Shown here piece by piece: positions 7,798 through 13,833 of a DNA stretch of 19,629 bases. The stretch spans positions 1-19,629 of the forward strand of contig JAUXFG010000068.1 in the NCBI GenBank assembly GCA_030620115.1, given 5' to 3'. The notes beneath the pieces were generated by a model, which ran no database searches, was not told the origin of the DNA, and saw only the letters and a list, made by a program, of their open reading frames with translations. This DNA is from Candidatus Fermentibacterota bacterium (GTDB taxonomy: Bacteria; JAFGKV01). The position numbers and the translations under genes were made by a program. Each line of letters starts with the position of its first letter. The first letter of the stretch is position 1.

Positions 7798-9264
7798 TCA
7801 CAGCGCGACGGGCAACTCGATGGTCACGGTGGTGCCTTTGCCCTCGATACTCGTCAGCTCCAGTTGCCCTTGGTGATCCGCGATGATTCTGTTGCAGATT
7901 GACAGGCCAAGCCCCGACCCCTCGGCTCGTGTAGAAAAGAACGGTGCGAATACATGGGGCATACTCTCAGGCTTCACGCCGATTCCGGTGTCCGTGACCT
8001 GCAGTTCGATCATATGTCTGTCTTCCCGTTCCGCCGCGCGGATCACGAGATCACCGCCCTTGGGCATGGCCTCCAATGCGTTGAGGAAGAGATTCAGCAG
8101 AACCTGCTCGATCTTCCCTTCGTCTGCGAGAAGGGGAGGGAGACCGGTGGGAATATGGACCCTTGTGTTCACACCCTGTTCCAAGGCTCTGGTTGCCACC
8201 GTGTCCAATGCTCGATTGACGGGCTGAAGTACTGGACACGCCTTCTTGATAGGGCTGGCGGGTCTTCCCAAGATGAGGAGGTCGCTGACAATGCCATTGA
8301 GGCGTGTGATCTGTTGTACAATAGTCTCCCTATGCCTGAGGGCTCTCTCATCTTCCGGCGGCAATGTTGCAAGAATTTCCACTCCGGAAAGGATACTGGC
8401 CAAGGGGTTCCTTATCTCGTGGGCAATGCCCGCGGCCATGGATCCGAGCACGGCAAGCTGATCCGTACGGCGCAGCTGTTCTTGGAGACGTTTTTTCTTG
8501 GAGATATCCTGGTAGATCAGGACAATCCCGGCATCTTTGTCATCAGGAAGTCCATAAGGCGCGGTACTGAGGCCAAGCAGAACGATCTCTCCAGAGGGAA
8601 GCGGTAGCCGGTGCTCTACTCGTGTGCCGGATTCTCCGCTCCTGAGCGCTTTCCATAAGTGGTCCCGTCTCTGGATGTGGAACAGCCTTATCACGTCCTT
8701 GCCCACGAGTTCGTCTTGTTTGCTGCCGAGAATAGACGCGCCGTGGCTGTTCACCGAGAGGATCTTGTTCTGCCGATCAAGTAAGATCACGCCGGCGGGG
8801 AGGTACTCCACGATCTTGGACGTCATATCTTGGTATTCACCGGCGAGTTTGTCCGGCCTCAGGATCCCCGCATCCGAAGACGCGAGGATCTTGGCTTTAT
8901 GGACATCCCCCTTGCCGCAGTCGAGCCGCAACGCCCGGAAGAGCAGCTCTTCCGGTGTGTACGGCTCGACAAGGGCTTCCCATCCGGTCTGGGCGGCGAT
9001 CTCAAACATCTTCTTCGAGGCAACGCTGTCTGCGGTGAGCATAATTCGAGCAGGAAGCTTTTCCAGGGTCTCTCTGGTCCGCCGGGCCAGGAGAGAGGAA
9101 TCAACGACAATAATGGTTGTTCCCCACGTCGGATCAGGAGGTCCGGGCAGATCGGTGAGGCTGGCGGTCATGTCCACGCGATATCCTCTATCAGTGAGAA
9201 ACTGCTTCGCCCGGATTAGATAGCGAGTAGATCCGAATATCAGAAACCATGGTCTTCTATCCAA
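7798..9264 (-). CDS. Cytoplasmic PAS-domain sensor histidine kinase with N-terminal receiver-like domain
   Basis: Predicted 488-aa soluble kinase without membrane segments. Domains in order: a receiver-like fold (residues about 5-115; strands WFLIFG, TTIIVVDSS, ARIMLTADS and EALVEPYTPEELL) that lacks the usual acidic pair and has Glu where receivers keep Lys; a PAS domain (about 145-255); HisKA with phospho-acceptor His282 in AAGIAHEIRNPLAS; and HATPase_c (about 370-488) with the N-box LLNLFLNALEAMP, DTGIGV and GSGLGL. The HisKA-HATPase pair is NtrB-like. The TTG at 9262-9264 is preferred because GGAGGGG (9271-9277) lies six bases upstream and the first receiver strand then begins at once; an ATG at 9279 (493 aa) and longer frames to 9495 have no ribosome-binding site. 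It is divergent from the REC-PATAN regulator, its likely partner. Confidence 0.92.
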   Translation of the reverse strand: MDRRPWFLIFGSTRYLIRAKQFLTDRGYRVDMTASLTDLPGPPDPTWGTTIIVVDSSLLARRTRETLEKLPARIMLTADSVASKKMFEIAAQTGWEALVEPYTPEELLFRALRLDCGKGDVHKAKILASSDAGILRPDKLAGEYQDMTSKIVEYLPAGVILLDRQNKILSVNSHGASILGSKQDELVGKDVIRLFHIQRRDHLWKALRSGESGTRVEHRLPLPSGEIVLLGLSTAPYGLPDDKDAGIVLIYQDISKKKRLQEQLRRTDQLAVLGSMAAGIAHEIRNPLASILSGVEILATLPPEDERALRHRETIVQQITRLNGIVSDLLILGRPASPIKKACPVLQPVNRALDTVATRALEQGVNTRVHIPTGLPPLLADEGKIEQVLLNLFLNALEAMPKGGDLVIRAAEREDRHMIELQVTDTGIGVKPESMPHVFAPFFSTRAEGSGLGLSICNRIIADHQGQLELTSIEGKGTTVTIELPVAL

Positions 9265-9270
9265 AATGAA

Positions 9271-9277
9271 CCCCTCC
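9271..9277 (-). promoter_or_regulatory. Ribosome-binding site for the histidine kinase TTG start
   Basis: GGAGGGG on the minus strand, six bases before TTG 9262-9264. It lies downstream of the alternative ATG at 9279 and so argues against that ATG. Confidence 0.6.
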
Positions 9278-9287
9278 ATGAAGACGT
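9276..9287. repeat. 12-bp direct repeat copy 1 in the divergent kinase/regulator region (candidate operator)
   Basis: CCATGAAGACGT, identical to 9405-9416 and in the same orientation 129 bp away. It lies about 5-16 bases downstream of the predicted kinase transcription start. An identical 12-mer twice within 170 bp is unlikely by chance. Confidence 0.5.
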
Positions 9288-9298
9288 ACAATGGCGCG

Positions 9299-9327
9299 AA
9301 TTTAGGAGATGCGAGCCGATACGCCAA
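9299..9327 (-). promoter_or_regulatory. Candidate sigma70-type promoter for the histidine kinase gene
   Basis: On the minus strand, -35 TTGGCG (9322-9327) and -10 TAAATT (9299-9304) are each 4/6 matches with an ideal 17-bp spacer. The predicted start near 9292 gives a leader of about 27 bases that contains the GGAGGGG site. A copy of the 12-bp direct repeat lies just downstream of this start. Confidence 0.4.
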
Positions 9328-9372
9328 GATGGGATGGAAGAGCCCCGCAGATCCGGGACTCAAATCTCGTTC

Positions 9373-9401
9373 TTGACGAGCCATGCCGAGAGACAGATTT
9401 T
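9373..9401 (+). promoter_or_regulatory. Weak candidate promoter for the REC-PATAN regulator gene
   Basis: -35 TTGACG (9373-9378, 5/6) with a 17-bp spacer to a poor -10 GATTTT (9396-9401). Transcription would start near 9408, within the second copy of the 12-bp direct repeat. The poor -10 suggests activator dependence or a wrong call. Confidence 0.25.
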
Positions 9402-9404
9402 GTC

Positions 9405-9416
9405 CCATGAAGACGT
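9405..9416. repeat. 12-bp direct repeat copy 2 in the divergent kinase/regulator region (candidate operator)
   Basis: CCATGAAGACGT, the second identical copy, overlapping the predicted transcription start of the regulator gene and about 20 bases before its Shine-Dalgarno sequence. A GACGTC palindrome overlaps its right edge. Confidence 0.5.
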
Positions 9417-9447
9417 CGTCTAGTCCACTCCGCGCAGGGAGGCATCC

Positions 9448-10593
9448 GTGTCCGCAGATCCTGGGTCCACAGATGGGGCTGATACCCGTCCCCATGAAGC
9501 GATCTCAGTTCTCGTCGTGGACGACGAAGAGACGTTTCGCAACTTCCTTTCGGAAGGCATCTCCCTGATTGGGCGTGGGCGGTATGAGCCCGTATGCGCG
9601 CGCTCCGTGGACGAGGCTTTGGAACTCCTCTCTGATCGGGAGGTCGGCGCGCTGGTTACCGATATCCGTATGCCGGGAAAGGACGGCCTGCAGCTTCTCC
9701 TGGAGATCAAGAAGCAGTCGTTGAGAATCCCCACGGTGGTCATGACGGCATACGGTTCCCCAAGCGTTCACGCCGAAGCCGCACGGAGGGGCGCGATTCG
9801 ATACATCGAGAAACCATTTCGTTTTGAGGATCTGATAGCGCTTTTGGACGAGATGATCGATGAGCATGCCGCAGAACCCCCTCGTTCTTCCCTGGACCTG
9901 ATTGAGGTGGTGGAGATGCTTTGCGTGGGCGGCAAGGACATGGAAGTCACGGTTCGTACGGAGGACGGCAACGGGAAAATCCATATAAACCAGGGGGAGA
10001 TCCGTCACGCTGAATTCCTCGGCAGGGAGGGCTCTGGCGCCTTTTATGAGCTTTCCGCATACCGGCGATCCCAGATCTCCACGAGCCCTTCGTCAGAGAT
10101 GCCACATGCGACGATCACCCAGCCCTGGCGAGAGTTGACCCAGGAAGCGTGGAGGCGGAGAACTAACCCCATACTTTCCGGGAGAGCTGCCCGGGTTGGA
10201 GGGATGGGGGGGGGATCCATTCTCGAGGACAGAGATCTTCCGGTGCCGGAACCGTTCTGGTCGAAGCTGCCCGTGGATGAGGTGGTACGGAGCGCAGCAG
10301 TACATCTGAGTGGAGCTCAGCACCCCACATTGATCTCACATGATGATGAGGGCGGCGATCGTCTTGGTCCCGTGGAGCGGACAATCCTCTGCGTGGGTTC
10401 GGTGCTCAAGTTGGGACCGCTTGTAGGATGTATCATTCGGGAACCGGAGGAGTCGTGGATTCTGCTTCCTTTGGGACGGGGACGGACGCTGACCGCCTTG
10501 TGCGATGGATCCGTCCACATCCAGGCGCAGATCGTCTCCTTTGCCGAAACGTTTCGTTCCGACGATCGAGTCGCCCCCCACGGGGCAGAATAG
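9448..10593 (+). CDS. Response regulator with receiver, PATAN (DUF4388) and C-terminal roadblock-like region
   Basis: Predicted 381-aa cytoplasmic regulator. The receiver domain (residues about 19-138) keeps the acidic pair Asp25-Asp26, phospho-acceptor Asp72, Thr100 and Lys122, so it should be phosphorylatable. A PATAN/DUF4388-type domain follows (about 148-210; SLDLIEVVEMLCVGGKDMEV, then GKIHINQGEIRHAE). There is no HTH or AAA+ domain, so output is probably by protein contact. Residues about 271-366 show strand patterns like the second half of a Roadblock fold (VGCIIREPEESWILLPLG), a tentative call. The GTG start has AGGGAGG (9436-9442) five bases upstream. A nine-G run at 10206-10214 encodes a Gly linker before the C-terminal part. 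The partner kinase is divergent, and two Roadblock genes lie downstream. Confidence 0.88.
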   Translation: MSADPGSTDGADTRPHEAISVLVVDDEETFRNFLSEGISLIGRGRYEPVCARSVDEALELLSDREVGALVTDIRMPGKDGLQLLLEIKKQSLRIPTVVMTAYGSPSVHAEAARRGAIRYIEKPFRFEDLIALLDEMIDEHAAEPPRSSLDLIEVVEMLCVGGKDMEVTVRTEDGNGKIHINQGEIRHAEFLGREGSGAFYELSAYRRSQISTSPSSEMPHATITQPWRELTQEAWRRRTNPILSGRAARVGGMGGGSILEDRDLPVPEPFWSKLPVDEVVRSAAVHLSGAQHPTLISHDDEGGDRLGPVERTILCVGSVLKLGPLVGCIIREPEESWILLPLGRGRTLTALCDGSVHIQAQIVSFAETFRSDDRVAPHGAE

Positions 10594-10642
10594 AGATTGT
10601 TGTGACGAAAAGTCGATTCATCCATGAGGAAAGGGAGTAGTC

Positions 10643-10975
10643 ATGGAATACGGCCTCTTGGCAAAGCATATACGGGCGCTGGAAGGGGTCACCGGCGTAA
10701 CGGTGGCAGACGCCGAAGGTCGGTGCTTGGCGCGTGAAGATTGTAGTTATCCGGGCGGTCTTGCGGCGGCAACGGTTCTTGTCATGAATCATGCCGCCCA
10801 GTTGGCGGAAATGCTTGGCCTTGGGGAAAGCCCGCACGTCGACTTTGTGTGCGGGCTGACGCGGGTCGCATTGATCGGCAATGCCAATACCTTTGTCGCA
10901 ATCGAGTACGCGTGGCCTGCGGACTCCGATCGCCTTGCCGCTGAAACAGTTGGTCTATTGGCCGCATATCGCTGA
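10643..10975 (+). CDS. Roadblock/LC7-domain protein, short form
   Basis: Predicted 110-aa protein consisting of one Roadblock/LC7 domain. The helix-strand opening (LEGVTGVTVADAEGRCLA) and the C-terminal half (HVDFVCGLTRVALIGNANTF, then EYAWPADSDRLAAETVGLL) follow the family pattern. Bacterial members such as MglB dimerise and act as GAPs or scaffolds for Ras-like GTPases such as MglA. The ATG is preceded by GGGAG with a five-base spacer. It starts 49 bp after the regulator stop and ends 14 bp before the next Roadblock gene, so all three are likely one operon. No Ras-like GTPase is in the window, so the partner is unknown. The domain call is by pattern only. Confidence 0.82.
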   Translation: MEYGLLAKHIRALEGVTGVTVADAEGRCLAREDCSYPGGLAAATVLVMNHAAQLAEMLGLGESPHVDFVCGLTRVALIGNANTFVAIEYAWPADSDRLAAETVGLLAAYR

Positions 10976-10989
10976 CCCGGGAGGTGGGA

Positions 10990-11721
10990 ATGATGGTCCA
11001 AGAGCAACTTGCTCAGCTCAATAAGATTTCCGGTGTATTAGGTGCATGTTTGTGCAGCAGGGACGGGAAGGTTCTGGCCTGTAATATGCCGGAGATATAC
11101 GAACCAGAAACCCTCGAGCTGGCGGCCCGCCTCATTGCTGAAGCGTTCATGGGTATCGAGAGCATCCGTGAGGATGTATCAGAAATGGATTTTATCTATC
11201 AGGATTACCTCTGCATCGTCCGTCCAGTAGGGGATGCCCGCCTCCTCTACGTGATATGTGAGCCGGAGGTCAAAACCCCTATCGTGAAACTGAGCCTCAA
11301 CGTGGCTGCGAAAAAGCTGGCATTTGTACCCATGCCGGAAACAGTTGATGAGGGGAGCGCCGGGGGCACATCGGCACAACAGGTTTCAGGGGCGCCTACC
11401 CGGAAGCCCCCCGACGACTCCCTCGGCCACCAAGCCCTCACGGATTCGGAAACGCTGGATCCTGCGGCGGTAACAACGGTGATGAAGGCGATCCAGGATC
11501 AACTGGGGCAGAGCATGGGGGAATCGGTGGGCAAGATCATTGTTGATACTGCTCTGGATGCCTCGGGGGTGAACCGGGAGGCGCCGGGAAGGACGGAACT
11601 GAGGATCGCGCTCAACGAACTGCTCAACAAGGCGCTGGCCAATGTCATGGGCAAACCTGAGGCCGTACGATGGCTCAACGAGCTTCTTGAACGACATGGC
11701 CTTGCCCGAAAAGGGCAATAG
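10990..11721 (+). CDS. Roadblock/LC7-domain protein with C-terminal helical domain
   Basis: Predicted 243-aa cytoplasmic protein. Residues 1-105 form a Roadblock/LC7 domain (LNKISGVLGACLCSRDGKVL, later YQDYLCIVRPVGDARLLYVI). Residues about 113-148 are a Pro/Ser/Thr-rich linker. Residues about 150-243 are a mostly helical domain I do not recognise, containing GESVGKIIVDTAL and ELRIALNELLNKALANVMGK. The ATG at 10990 is five bases after GGGAGG (10979-10984); ATG 10993 is equally possible, while GTG 10984 overlaps the Shine-Dalgarno sequence. It follows the short Roadblock gene by 14 bp, so the two may form a heterodimer. A small hairpin (TTGCCC/GGGCAA, 11702-11718) ends at the stop codon but has no T-run. 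Confidence 0.82.
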   Translation: MMVQEQLAQLNKISGVLGACLCSRDGKVLACNMPEIYEPETLELAARLIAEAFMGIESIREDVSEMDFIYQDYLCIVRPVGDARLLYVICEPEVKTPIVKLSLNVAAKKLAFVPMPETVDEGSAGGTSAQQVSGAPTRKPPDDSLGHQALTDSETLDPAAVTTVMKAIQDQLGQSMGESVGKIIVDTALDASGVNREAPGRTELRIALNELLNKALANVMGKPEAVRWLNELLERHGLARKGQ

Positions 11722-11761
11722 CCCGCATCATTCCTCGACCCCGCTGTGGATCCGTATATGA

Positions 11762-11830
11762 TCAGGGTTCAGGGTTCAAGGGTTTCCCGCTGGAAGCGGG
11801 GTTCACGGGTACAAGGTTCAAGGTTCACCG
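11762..11830. repeat. GGTTCA-rich repeat with CCCGCTGGAAGCGGG hairpin (family B), copy 1
   Basis: Several GGTTCA-type hexamers surround a hairpin of six paired bases with a three-base loop at 11786-11800. The 18-base core at 11783-11800 is identical to 16393-16410, so this is a dispersed family. Confidence 0.7.
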
Positions 11831-11894
11831 AGAATCCGCTTTCGTCTCTTGAAGCTGCTCCTATCTGATATTTCGTACCGCAAGATATCACGAC

Positions 11895-11930
11895 TGTCAT
11901 TCTGAGTGAGTGAAAGGAGCGAAGAATCTC
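11895..11930 (+). repeat. Solitary arm of dispersed repeat family A
   Basis: A TGTCATTCTGAG opening and GAAGAATCT end, as in the composite repeats at 1-212, 16017-16273 and 19397-19629, but without an inverted partner nearby. Confidence 0.75.
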
Positions 11931-12050
11931 GCCGAGATCGTGGCGAGCCTTGGGTTCGCGCAAGAATAAGCTACGTTGAGTCACGCGTACTGCGCGGGAT
12001 TCGCATTCTTGACGCACAGATTTGCCGCAGAATTGGTTTCCCCATGTAGG

Positions 12051-12068
12051 GGCATGGCATGCCGTGCC
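12051..12068. repeat. Imperfect 18-bp palindrome
   Basis: GGCATGGCATGCCGTGCC is self-complementary except for one G-T type mismatch pair. It sits between family A and the nested palindromic element. Confidence 0.5.
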
Positions 12069-12118
12069 CACCGGCTTGTCACGGCGCAGTCAAACGTAGA
12101 CGTGAGGCGTAGCCGAAG

Positions 12119-12254
12119 CTTTGGAGTGCGATGCTTGCGCTTTGTTCTGCGGGAGCCATGCTCCCGCGCTTATTGCAGACTGTTCGATGTGCAACGGCCT
12201 ACGCAAGCATGGCTTCCTCGGGAAAAGCGGTAGCATGGCTACCGCACTCCAAAG
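12119..12254. repeat. Nested palindromic element (about 136 bp)
   Basis: The outer ends are a perfect 12-bp inverted repeat (CTTTGGAGTGCG 12119-12130, CGCACTCCAAAG 12243-12254). Inside is a 9-bp pair (ATGCTTGCG 12131-12139, CGCAAGCAT 12202-12210) and two hairpins with 8-bp stems: GCGGGAGC/GCTCCCGC (12149-12167, loop CAT) and GCGGTAGC/GCTACCGC (12227-12245, loop ATG). The regular nesting suggests a non-autonomous mobile palindrome or a structured RNA in the leader of the M16 operon. Confidence 0.75.
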
Positions 12255-12280
12255 GGGGAGAGTAGAAGATTGGTGAGAAG

Positions 12281-12296
12281 TCCGGGACATCCCGGA
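12281..12296 (+). other. Short hairpin just upstream of the M16 protease ribosome-binding site
   Basis: TCCGGG and CCCGGA pair over an ACAT loop, ending about eight bases before AAGGGAGG. It could shape translation initiation of the protease mRNA; no ligand or function can be inferred. Confidence 0.4.
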
Positions 12297-12315
12297 TATT
12301 TCAAGGGAGGTGTAT

Positions 12316-13827
12316 ATGAAATACTATAGGATAGGTGCGCTCTTTCTGGGACTAGCTCTTATGTGGCTTATGGTTCCGATGGAGAGCGGCGCAGGCGATT
12401 ACAGGGATCTAGAGAAACAGGTTGTGGAGCACACATTGCCCAATGGGCTCAAATTCCTGCTAGTGGAGCGAGGGGAGGCGCCGGTTTTTTCGTTCTGCAC
12501 TACGGTGCACGCCGGAGCCGTTGACGAGCAGTACGGTATCGGCGGTATCGCGCACATGATGGAACACATGGCATTCAAAGGATCCCAGACGGTGGGGACA
12601 ACCAACTATGCTGGTGAGGCGCAAGCCATAGAGCGTGTCGACAACGCCTATGAAGCCATCCTGCAAGAGAGAAGAAAGGGCGTTTTCGCGGATTCATTGA
12701 CGCTTGCTCGGTTGGAGCAGGAGTTCAGAGAAGCACAGAAGGCCGCGGACGCCTTTATCGTTCCCAATGAATACTCCAAAATCCTCGATGAAGAAGGGGC
12801 AACAGGTGTCAACGCGTACACCGGGGCTGATCAGACTGTCTACTACTACTCCTTGCCCTCCAATAAGATCGAGCTCTGGGCGCTCATGGAATCTGATCGA
12901 ATGACGTATCCGGTCTTCAGGGAATTCTATAAGGAGAACGAGGTAGTCCAGGAAGAGCGGAGAATGCGCTTCGAATCCACGGCCTCCGGTCGATTGCTGG
13001 ATGAGTTTCTCTCGGCAGCCTTCAAGGATCATCCGTATGGCCACGGCATCATCGGAACACCTTCGGATCTTAAATCATTCACGCGTAGAGATGGGCGCAA
13101 TTTTCGAAATACATACTACGTTGCTCGCAACATGACCACCGCCGTGGTCGGCGATGTTGACGTCAAGCAAACCATTCAACTGGCCGGAAAATACTTCGGA
13201 GATATGCCCGACCGGCCCTTGCCGCCGGCAGTGGACACGAAAGAGCCCCCGCAGATGGCCCAGAGACGGGTCATCATGGAAGACGCGGCGCAGCCGTTCT
13301 TCGTGGTCGGATATCATGTACCGGAAGAGAAGCATCCCGACTTCCCCGCCATAGAGGCAGCGACGGACATCCTTGCAAATGGAAGAAGTTCGAGGCTCCA
13401 CCGGGAGCTCGTGAAGAAGAAGCTTGCCGTTCAGGTTGGAGGGATCGTCGGCCCCTGGGGATGTCAGTATAATACGATCGCCATCGTTTTCGTCGTGGCG
13501 TCGGCAGGCACGGATATCCACGAGCTGGAGGAGGCCTACCATGGCGTGGTGAGCTCCCTCTGCTCCGAGGCCATCACTCCCCAAGAACTCCAGGGCTACA
13601 AGGCCAGGGCCAAGGCCGACCATTTGCGACGCCTTCGCGATGATGATGGTTTTGCCAATCAGCTGACGTATTACGAAGAATTTAGAGGAGGATGGAGGAA
13701 CCTGTTTACCCATCTGGATTCGATTGAAGCCCTGACCATCGATGATCTCTTGAGGGTCTCGGAACGTGTGTTCACCAAGAACAATAGGACGGTGGCAATG
13801 ATCGTGCCGCCGGCTGAACAGGAGTAG
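12316..13827 (+). CDS. M16-family zinc metalloprotease, catalytic subunit
   Basis: Predicted 503-aa exported protease. An N-terminal signal peptide (residues about 1-26, hydrophobic FLGLALMWLMV) directs it to the periplasm. The inverted zinc motif HMMEH (His80, Glu83, His84) and the distal Glu in ENEVVQEERRM (about 213) are intact. About 50-60 extra residues, mostly helical and charged, lie between them. The C-terminal M16 domain has SSRLHRELVKKKLAVQV, with Val where the partner family's substrate-binding Tyr sits. The ATG at 12316 has AAGGGAGG a few bases upstream; GTG 12310 overlaps that site. The second M16 gene follows 6 bp downstream, so the two probably work as a heterodimer degrading peptides. 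Substrate is unknown. Confidence 0.94.
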   Translation: MKYYRIGALFLGLALMWLMVPMESGAGDYRDLEKQVVEHTLPNGLKFLLVERGEAPVFSFCTTVHAGAVDEQYGIGGIAHMMEHMAFKGSQTVGTTNYAGEAQAIERVDNAYEAILQERRKGVFADSLTLARLEQEFREAQKAADAFIVPNEYSKILDEEGATGVNAYTGADQTVYYYSLPSNKIELWALMESDRMTYPVFREFYKENEVVQEERRMRFESTASGRLLDEFLSAAFKDHPYGHGIIGTPSDLKSFTRRDGRNFRNTYYVARNMTTAVVGDVDVKQTIQLAGKYFGDMPDRPLPPAVDTKEPPQMAQRRVIMEDAAQPFFVVGYHVPEEKHPDFPAIEAATDILANGRSSRLHRELVKKKLAVQVGGIVGPWGCQYNTIAIVFVVASAGTDIHELEEAYHGVVSSLCSEAITPQELQGYKARAKADHLRRLRDDDGFANQLTYYEEFRGGWRNLFTHLDSIEALTIDDLLRVSERVFTKNNRTVAMIVPPAEQE

Positions 13828-13833
13828 CAGAAA

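Larger units (their letters stand above)
11722..12315. other. 594-bp intergenic mosaic of palindromic repeats
   Basis: No gene is supported. From left to right it holds: a GGTTCA-rich repeat around a CCCGCTGGAAGCGGG hairpin (11762-11830); a solitary family A arm (11895-11930); a region with inverted CAAGAAT/ATTCTTG (11960-12010); an imperfect 18-bp palindrome (12051-12068); a nested palindromic element (12119-12254); and a short hairpin before the M16 gene (12281-12296). Open frames here are translations of repeats. No clear rho-independent terminator or strong promoter was found. Confidence 0.8.

Noticed and set aside
9265-9495. N-terminal extension of the histidine kinase to 9495
   Set aside because: It would overlap the regulator start and has no ribosome-binding site; the receiver-like fold starts right after TTG 9264.
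11702-11718. Intrinsic terminator at the end of the second Roadblock gene
   Set aside because: The stem is only six pairs, overlaps the last codons and has no T-run after it.
11976-12233. 85-aa frame in the long intergenic region
   Set aside because: Covers palindromic repeats, has no ribosome-binding site and no domain.
13075-13713. 212-aa open frame on the minus strand
   Set aside because: Antisense to the catalytic M16 gene, with no ribosome-binding site or family motif.
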